A stretch of 64,000 bases of DNA from Bilabrum cf. latius (Eukaryota; Bigyra: Bicosoecida; Bigyra; Bicosoecida): assembly GCA_965178125.1 (NCBI GenBank), contig OZ237765.1, forward strand, positions 372,001 through 436,000, in the 5' to 3' direction. Below are positions 57,748-64,000 of this stretch, one piece after another (position 1 is the stretch's first letter; the number at the start of each line of letters is the position of its first letter). Below the pieces are notes generated by a model. The model saw only the letters and a list, made by a program, of their open reading frames with translations. It made no database searches and was not told the origin of the DNA. The position numbers and the translations under genes were made by a program.

Positions 57748-60700
57748 TCAAAACCCGAACCCCCCAGGCGTCCCAGCGCCGCGCCCCCACATCCCTGGGA
57801 CACCAACTTGACCGCGGCTATCCTGCCACCCGCCGCTGGTCACAGCTGCCATACCTGCACTGGTTGCAACTGGTGCACCCCTCGAATCGAAGGGCTGAGG
57901 GTGACCCCCAGACCCAGCCCCATGAAATCCGGGAGCTCCGAAACCGACGGGCCTCGGCCCCTGTCCCACCCCTGGGTGCACTGCGTGCCCGGCTCCTGGA
58001 AGGCTGGGTGGCCCTACCTGCGGCCCTGCTGCAAAAGGTCGGGCCATTTGGGCCCCCGGTGTATCGCCAGGGCGCAACATGCCGGGTCCAGCACCAGGTG
58101 CTCCACCATGTCCACCATGCATGCCTTGCTGCTGCATACCAGGACCCTGTGACCACCTCTGCTGGGAATGCTGCTGAGGATGCGACAGCGGTGGCATGCC
58201 GGCGGCGTGCTGATGATACCTATGAGGATGAAACTGAGGTCCAGCAGGGAAACCAGGTGCCCTTGGAACGAACCCACCGTGGCTTGGCGGCCCGACCGTG
58301 CCCATCGGAGTGAAGTCACCCGGCTGTGGGCCCGCCTGGTGCTCTGATGTGGCGGGCCGGTAGAGGGGTGACGCAGAGGGCCACATGCTGCGACTTGCCG
58401 CATTGTCTATGCCCTTGTTAGCACCCGCCATGCCACTAGAGGTGACTGGGCCCGGCCAACCTCCGTACTCGCTGCCATGCCCGCCCCCGCCCCCGCTGTT
58501 GCCGTGGATCCTCCCGCCCGTATGAGTTGGATCATCCCCTAGCAGTCCACGAACAGAGTCTAGCATGCTGGAGGGCATGTCAGCCTCGCCATCCACGCCC
58601 CCAACACCGCCATACGCGCCAGCACCGCCACTGCCACTGCTGCTGACAACGCCCATGCCCCGCAGCTCGCCTTGTGTCGGCATGCGGTCGCGTTGCGGAG
58701 ATGTTTCCGCACTCCCTGTCCCGCTCCCAGGAAGGTTGCCACCAATTCCGGGATGGTGACCGTCTGATGCACTAGCATGCAAGAAACTACCAGACGCTGA
58801 CGTCCGTCCAGACGCCAATCCATCCGCAGAGTGACGGCTGCTTCCGTCCTGACTCAGGGAACCGTTCCCAAAACCTGCATTTGAAAGACCAGTCACTGCA
58901 TCCAGGTCAAATGCGCCGCCCTCCGTGAGCATTATCCCATCGCCTCGCACCAGAGGTATGGCAGCCGAAGCCGATTCCAGCATGGCCGAAGCTCGCGGGG
59001 CAGACCCATGACTTGGGGGATAGCCAGGCGTGTGCTGCAGTGAGAACTCAGCCTGCCCCCCATGACCGGGCATCGCATGGTGGTATGGCCCTGGCGGCCC
59101 TTGATGCATCGCGTGGTGACCGAGGCTGAGCCCACCCATGCCGGCGAGGCCGCCCTGGCCGTGCGCTTGCCCCATCAAGTGCAGTCCAACCGCCCCGCCT
59201 GAACCTTGTAGAAGCGGCGACCGTCCTGAAGACATGCCGCCGCTGCCACTCACCACGCTGCCGGATCCCACGTCCGATGCCACGCTGCCCGTGCCCGTGC
59301 CGAGCACAGCAGTGGATCGAGGTGCAGAGGGCGGGCTCACATGGGCCTCCCCAGCCTTCTCCGCGCTGTCCAGGAGGTCAAATAACTCCTGCCCAATCCT
59401 GGAAGCCTCGTCCACTTCGAAGGACTCCACCTGCCTGCGATGGCTCGGGGCAGACACGCGCCCTGAGTCATCGCTCGGACGCATGACCGTACCCGATGAA
59501 ACTGCCGCACTCAAGGCCGCACCAACATCCATCGGACTGGCAGCCCGACGGTTATGTGGGCCGCCTTGCGAGACAGGCAGCTCTGCTGTCCCAGTGCCGG
59601 ATACAGAGGCCCCTGCAGATGCTCCCAGCGACTCAGACAGGAAAGCCTGCTGGGCAGCAGTAGCAGTGCTTGTGCGCGAGTCGCCCAAGCTGTCCTACTA
59701 ACCTCGGCTGGAGGAACTGAAACCACTGTTTGCCGACTGGAGCTGTCGCCCTGGTAGCGGGGGCACGCTTCGGCGCTACATCGGACTCATTTCACCCATC
59801 AGAACTGGTGAACTTCCCGCAGATGGAGGTGGTGACCCATACTCGGGCTTAGGGTCTGCACCAGCTCTTGTGGGGCGCGAGGGGGAGGCATGGTGCTTCT
59901 TTGGCCTTTGGTCCGCAAGATTTGCGTCATCCTTAGCAGAACGTCGCCGAGACGCTCCTGCCGAATCTTGCACGGAAAAGGAGCCGCTTCTTTGCGACGA
60001 AGAGGAGGTTTCGCTCGAGGGCTACCGACTGCCGCCCTGCGCTTCGATCTGCTTGAGCCTCTTGATCTCGGCGAATGACATGATTGCTTGCTTTTTAGGC
60101 GCAGCTTTGCTGTCTCCTTTCGCATTTGCATGGCGCTCTGCTGCTTGGCCCTTGGATTTGCCCCCGGCGGCTCTGTCGGGCGAGACTGCGGATGCCTTGC
60201 TGTCTGTATCAGGACGTAGAGGCGTGGTGGCAATATCATGAGCCTTTACCCCTTGCAGCTTCGAGTCAGGTGTCTTGCGTCCCGAGTCTGCTGATGAGTC
60301 CGAATCTGCTGTCTTGCGAGCGACTCGCGAGCTCGTTTGCTGCGATTCAACCGTAGCATTTCTGGACTGCTTCGGCAAGGCACTGGGGGTGGAGGCGGAG
60401 GTGCCTCGGGACGAGCCTGCAGGTCGCTGGTGGCTTCCGTTGCGTGTCCTACTTGATAGCGAGGGGAAGTCCTCTAGCTCCATCGTCTTCGAGTTGGCCT
60501 GCAATGGGGATAATGACACTGTCTGTACTGTCGCAGTGTGGGCAGCTTGGACAGCGCTAGATGAATGAGGCACGACAGCTGCCTTGGTTGCTGACTGCGT
60601 GCGCAGCGTCCGCTTCTTCGCTCCATGCGCCACGTCACTTGAGCCTGGCTTGCATGGGGCCTCGGTTTGCATGCCTGTCAGCACCTACGTGGACTTCATC

Positions 60701-63700
60701 TGCCGCAGCGCCTGCCTGGCAGCAGACGGCCTTGTGGCCTTGCTCGATTCTCCCCCTTGGGCGTGTGTGCCGGTGCCCCGCTTCAGCTTGGCTTGACTCT
60801 GGTCTGCGCCAGAGCTGGGAGCATATGTTTTGCTATGCTCGGATTGAGCCGGCTCGCCAGCCAGACGATGCCTGTCTCCCTTATTGCCCATAGGAGAGTG
60901 CTGCGGGGTGCGCCCCGATGGTGCGGCTGCGCCGGTGCGAGCAGCTTCGCGGGCCCTTGCCTCAGCCTCTGCGGCTCGCTTCTCCTCTTCTTTTTCCATC
61001 TGCTCGTTCTTCTACCTTTCAAGCTGCTGCAGCTACTTCGCAGCCAGTGCCCGCTTCTCTTCCGCCTGCCGACGCGCCTCTTCTGTCCGTTTCTCTTGTT
61101 CCTTCTTGGCAGCCTTGGCTACCCTCTACCTCTGAATGCGCGCCTCTGCTTTGGCCCGCTTTGCAGCAGCCTTAGCCTGCTTTCGCTTCTCCTTCTCTTC
61201 GGTCTGCTGCATCGACTGCTGCTTCTCCTCGGCAGCGAGCTAAAGCAGCATGTCGTGCGCCTGCCTCCGCCTCCTGGCATGCACAACCGAGGCCATAGCC
61301 TCACGAGCCGCCAGAAGCCTCACGATGCCAATCCCGGCAGCGAGGCCGAACCTGACCTGCTCCTTCAGTCGCCACTCCACATCCTGCACCATGCCCCTGA
61401 GCCCATCACCCATCTTGGACGAGACCCGAAGCTCCGAGATGGAGGGAAGGTCCATAAGATCATCGTGCGGCTGTTCAACATCAGCAGCTGCGGCAGGTGG
61501 CGCTTGTGCTTTATCCTTGCCTAGGCCTATATGCGACGCATCGGGCCTCGCCAAGGAATCAGACGCAGACCCAACAGCGCCATCACCTAAATCGCCGGGA
61601 CTGCCAGAGCCTGAGCCACTGCTGCCGTCGGCAATGGCACGTTGGTCTGCTACCTGCTCGTTTGTCTGCCCATCCTTTCCAAAAAAGCGGTCATGCAGAC
61701 GGGAAGCGTGCTCGTACGCCCCTTCACTCTTTTCAAGCTCAACCAGTTTCTGCACCAGAAGCCGCATGGAATCTTTGAGTATGCCGAACCCAAACGTGCG
61801 GTTGAGCTGCTGGGCTGCCTCCATCTCCTCTCTGTCTAGCATGTCGGCCGCAAACACGCTCTGTTCAACAACACTACGGCTGCGCCACACGATGCGCCGC
61901 CACTGCAGGTCGTACAGCTTCATCTCGGAATCGAGGAATGCCGACTCATCTGCACGCTCCTGCGCCAGCATATCCTCAATGGATTCGTTCTGCCCGACAG
62001 ACCCCTGTGATTTGCCCTTACCGTCCTCCCCCTCCTGGTCATCTTCAGCATCCTCCTCAGCTCTTTCGCCAGAGTCGGGCTCGCCTGCCGATTCACTGTC
62101 CTTGCCGCTAGCCCCATCGTCGGCCTATCCCTTCGCCCGCGCTCCAGCGCCTGTTTCCCCGGCATCCTCGCGAGCACTACTGCCACTTCTTCCGGAGTTG
62201 CTCTCGCCTTGCTTCTTGAGAGCAGCTCTATGCGCCTCAATCATCATCCGTCGCTCCTTACGCAAGTCACGTACCTTCATCACTGCGTCGAGCGCAGCGC
62301 GATGAGCACTCTCGGAGTCAGCGTGCTCTCTCTCGCCCTCTGACCACGCATCCAAGTACTCCCTTTCCCTCCTGACCATCTGCTCAACGTACTCTTCCTG
62401 ACCCGTTTCATCTTGGTGCCTCTGCTGCGCTGCCGAAGCTAGGGCATCGCTGTTGTGCATCGTCTACCACTCTGCCTCCACCGCCGCTGCGCGACGCGAT
62501 AGAAGCTACTCGCAAAGGCCGTACTATGCAGAGAAGAGCCGCGCAGCACTCTCCACTACGGCGGCAAAAAGATGAGACCTGGCTTCGTCTATCTGTTCCA
62601 ATCGCGTGTCGGCATCTTCGGAAAGCTTAGACAAAATGGCGTGCTGCAGCGAGCCAGGCGTACCCAACGCGCTCGTATCAAGTTTCCCTCCAACCTGATT
62701 CGCGTCAGCTGTCTCGCCGTCAGCGTCTGTGCCCTCGCTTGTGCTCACAAGCCGAGCGTGCTCTCTATCAATTATCTCAAACTTGTCGCGGAGCAGTTCC
62801 AGACGAAGCAGCCCATGCTTGGTGGACTCGAGCGCGTTCCAGATCTCCCTCCTCTGCTCATACCCCTGCTTCCACCGCTGCACGGCCTACCAAACCACGG
62901 CCACGACCTGCACCCTCGGCACGTCGTGCCACAATGGACCGCTATCGTACCAGGGCATGCGGGTGCGGCCCTACAGGTCCTCCATGGACAAATTTAGGCC
63001 GCCTGCAGCACTCAGAGCTGCCACGGCAGTCTGCCTGAAGGGCATGACCACGCTCGAGGCGCCCTTGCCTCCTTTCTTCTTTCCCATCAAACCCGCTGCA
63101 ATCCGCGCCTGGGCAGCGAGGCGCTGTTCCCCGAGATCTAGGACGCTCATCAGCGCATCCACGGGGACGAGGACCCTTGCAGACTCTAGAATGGCCTCCG
63201 GGGTGAGCTCGCTGGGGTCCACTCTGGCTGGCTTGAAGCCCTTGGCGAATGCCTTGTCGTGCGTCCCGTCCTCCCTGGGCGTATCCCTCGCTGCCATCAC
63301 CGCCTTGCCCCATCGTTTCTCCGACTTGGCAACCCGCCCGCTGCTTGCGGCCGACCTCGTGTCGTCGAAGCCCATGATTGCGCTGCCTACCATTGCAGTG
63401 GCAGCTGCTGCAGGGTCGGTCATGGTGTTGTAACCCGCGTTGGCTGCCACCTTGTGCACATCTATGCCACGCACGGGCCCCAGCACCGGCCCGCCCTTAT
63501 CCATGTCCAGCAGCAGCTGCATGGCCCCGCGAGATAGCAACGGAATGGTCCTGCACCCGATCCCGGTAGCAGCGTCAGCCTCGCTGCATGAGTCGTCTGC
63601 TGCGTACATTGGGGCGTCGTGCGACACGCTGATCACCCCAGTCTGGGTAGAGGCAGATAGCAGCATGAGAAGGCAAGTGGTGATCCTTGGATTGAGGGGC

Positions 63701-64000
63701 CACGGCTTGAGGCTTTCATCCTGGCCGAAGAGGCCGACCGTAGCTGCGAAAGGGCTGGCCCTGCTGTATGGCAGCAGGGCATCTGGCTCGTGCCTCAGAG
63801 CGAATGGATCCCTGCGCTGGATGCTCCTCTCGCCCGACTGTACCACCGGGGTGCAATCGTTGATGTCTGCGCCCTCCTTCACGTACTTTGCCGCCTCCAC
63901 AGCGAGGCCTAGTCTCCGTCTTCCTTCAAAGTCACCTGACGGTATGACCACCTTGGCGACCTCTTCCCATTCCTGCATGCTGTCGACCCGCATTGAGGTG
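57748..64000 (-). CDS. Very long coiled-coil protein, 5' end beyond the window
   Basis: Open without interruption on the minus strand from the right edge to TGA at 57748, more than 2,080 residues. The ATG at 63993 may be the start or internal. Fifteen TAGs: 62971, 62887, 62524, 62506, 62464, 62125, 61240, 61126, 61033, 61012, 60685, 60022, 59776, 59698, 59695. The N-terminal 340 residues look globular, followed by helical coiled-coil segments (WKQGYEQRREIWNALE, REREYLDAWSEGEREH). A long Lys/Glu/Ala single-helix-like stretch lies at about 61240-60900 (RAKAEARIQRQRVAKAAKKE). The last 900 residues are Ser/Gly/Pro-rich and probably disordered. An FPSLSS peptide (near 60460) recalls short binding motifs of RNA-associated proteins, but this is slight. 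I do not recognise the family. Confidence 0.72.

Noticed and set aside
1-64000. Many separate short genes or pseudogenes ending at TAG
   Set aside because: Pieces on both sides of each TAG share frame, spacing and domain family (ATPase, kinase, PhyH, GH2, La). Decayed genes would show TAA, TGA and frameshifts equally; only one frameshift was found.
1-64000. UAG decoded as leucine
   Set aside because: Leu would give LRLLLNK before VAMVGDG, HPLALAI, ISLETF and ATLLRFYFSD, breaking polar or invariant Gln positions. Gln fits all of them.
1-64000. UAA also reassigned, as in ciliates
   Set aside because: No in-frame TAA was met inside any of the 17 genes, and four genes end at TAA where homology ends.
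1-64000. Programmed stop-codon readthrough or selenocysteine/pyrrolysine at TAG
   Set aside because: About 125 sites, up to 15 per gene, including adjacent pairs and low-complexity regions, are too many for special recoding contexts.

Overview
This window is nuclear DNA of a GC-rich, gene-dense single-celled eukaryote of uncertain lineage. The evidence is eukaryotic protein families (ARMC6, La, PH plus cyclic-nucleotide-binding, ankyrin, AP2/ERF, RAP, Golgi-type copper ATPase), 16 short GT-AG introns (57-277 nt, donors mostly GTGAG), signal peptides and one mitochondrial-type presequence. I could not place it in a named group.

The main result is a changed genetic code. Read with the standard code, almost every gene falls into same-frame pieces, each ending at TAG and resuming directly after it. 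Read with TAG as an amino acid, the pieces join into 17 long genes carrying about 125 internal in-frame TAG codons (hand count). All 17 genes end at TGA (13) or TAA (4), and none ends at TAG. TAG falls where glutamine is usual: the invariant Gln of a La motif (54381), the ARMC6 N-terminal motif (34679), the start of a PH domain (20311), and HPLAQAI and LPEDKQA in the copper ATPase (4716, 4290). So UAG = Gln, while UAA and UGA remain stops. Coordinates below assume this code.

Layout. 1-390: possible 3' end of a gene cut by the left edge. 454-3642(+): large membrane protein. 3702-7562(-): copper P-type ATPase, divergent from 7742-11497(+), an F-box-like protein. 11769-20403(-): 2,846-residue PH and cyclic-nucleotide-binding protein, divergent from 21196-23842(+), a secretory-pathway TPR/PhyH dioxygenase. 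24282-27608(-): unrecognised protein. 27667-32407(-): ankyrin-pseudokinase fusion with six exons. 32765-34702(-): ARMC6. 34866-44318: a run of secreted hydrolase genes on the plus strand (ASP-box protein, GH2 glycosidase, GH20 hexosaminidase, class 3 lipase), interrupted only by a small minus-strand coiled-coil gene at 42735-43067. 44540-49018(-): AP2/ERF protein. 49158-54104(+): RAP-domain protein with a mitochondrial presequence. 54251-57500(+): La-family protein. 57748->64000(-): very long coiled-coil protein running off the right edge.

The genes look like independent housekeeping, signalling and digestion genes. Spacing is tight (5-800 bp) and five short divergent intergenic regions probably act as shared promoters. 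The hydrolase run suggests lysosomal or extracellular breakdown of glycans and lipids. I recognised no tRNA, rRNA, mobile element or CRISPR array.
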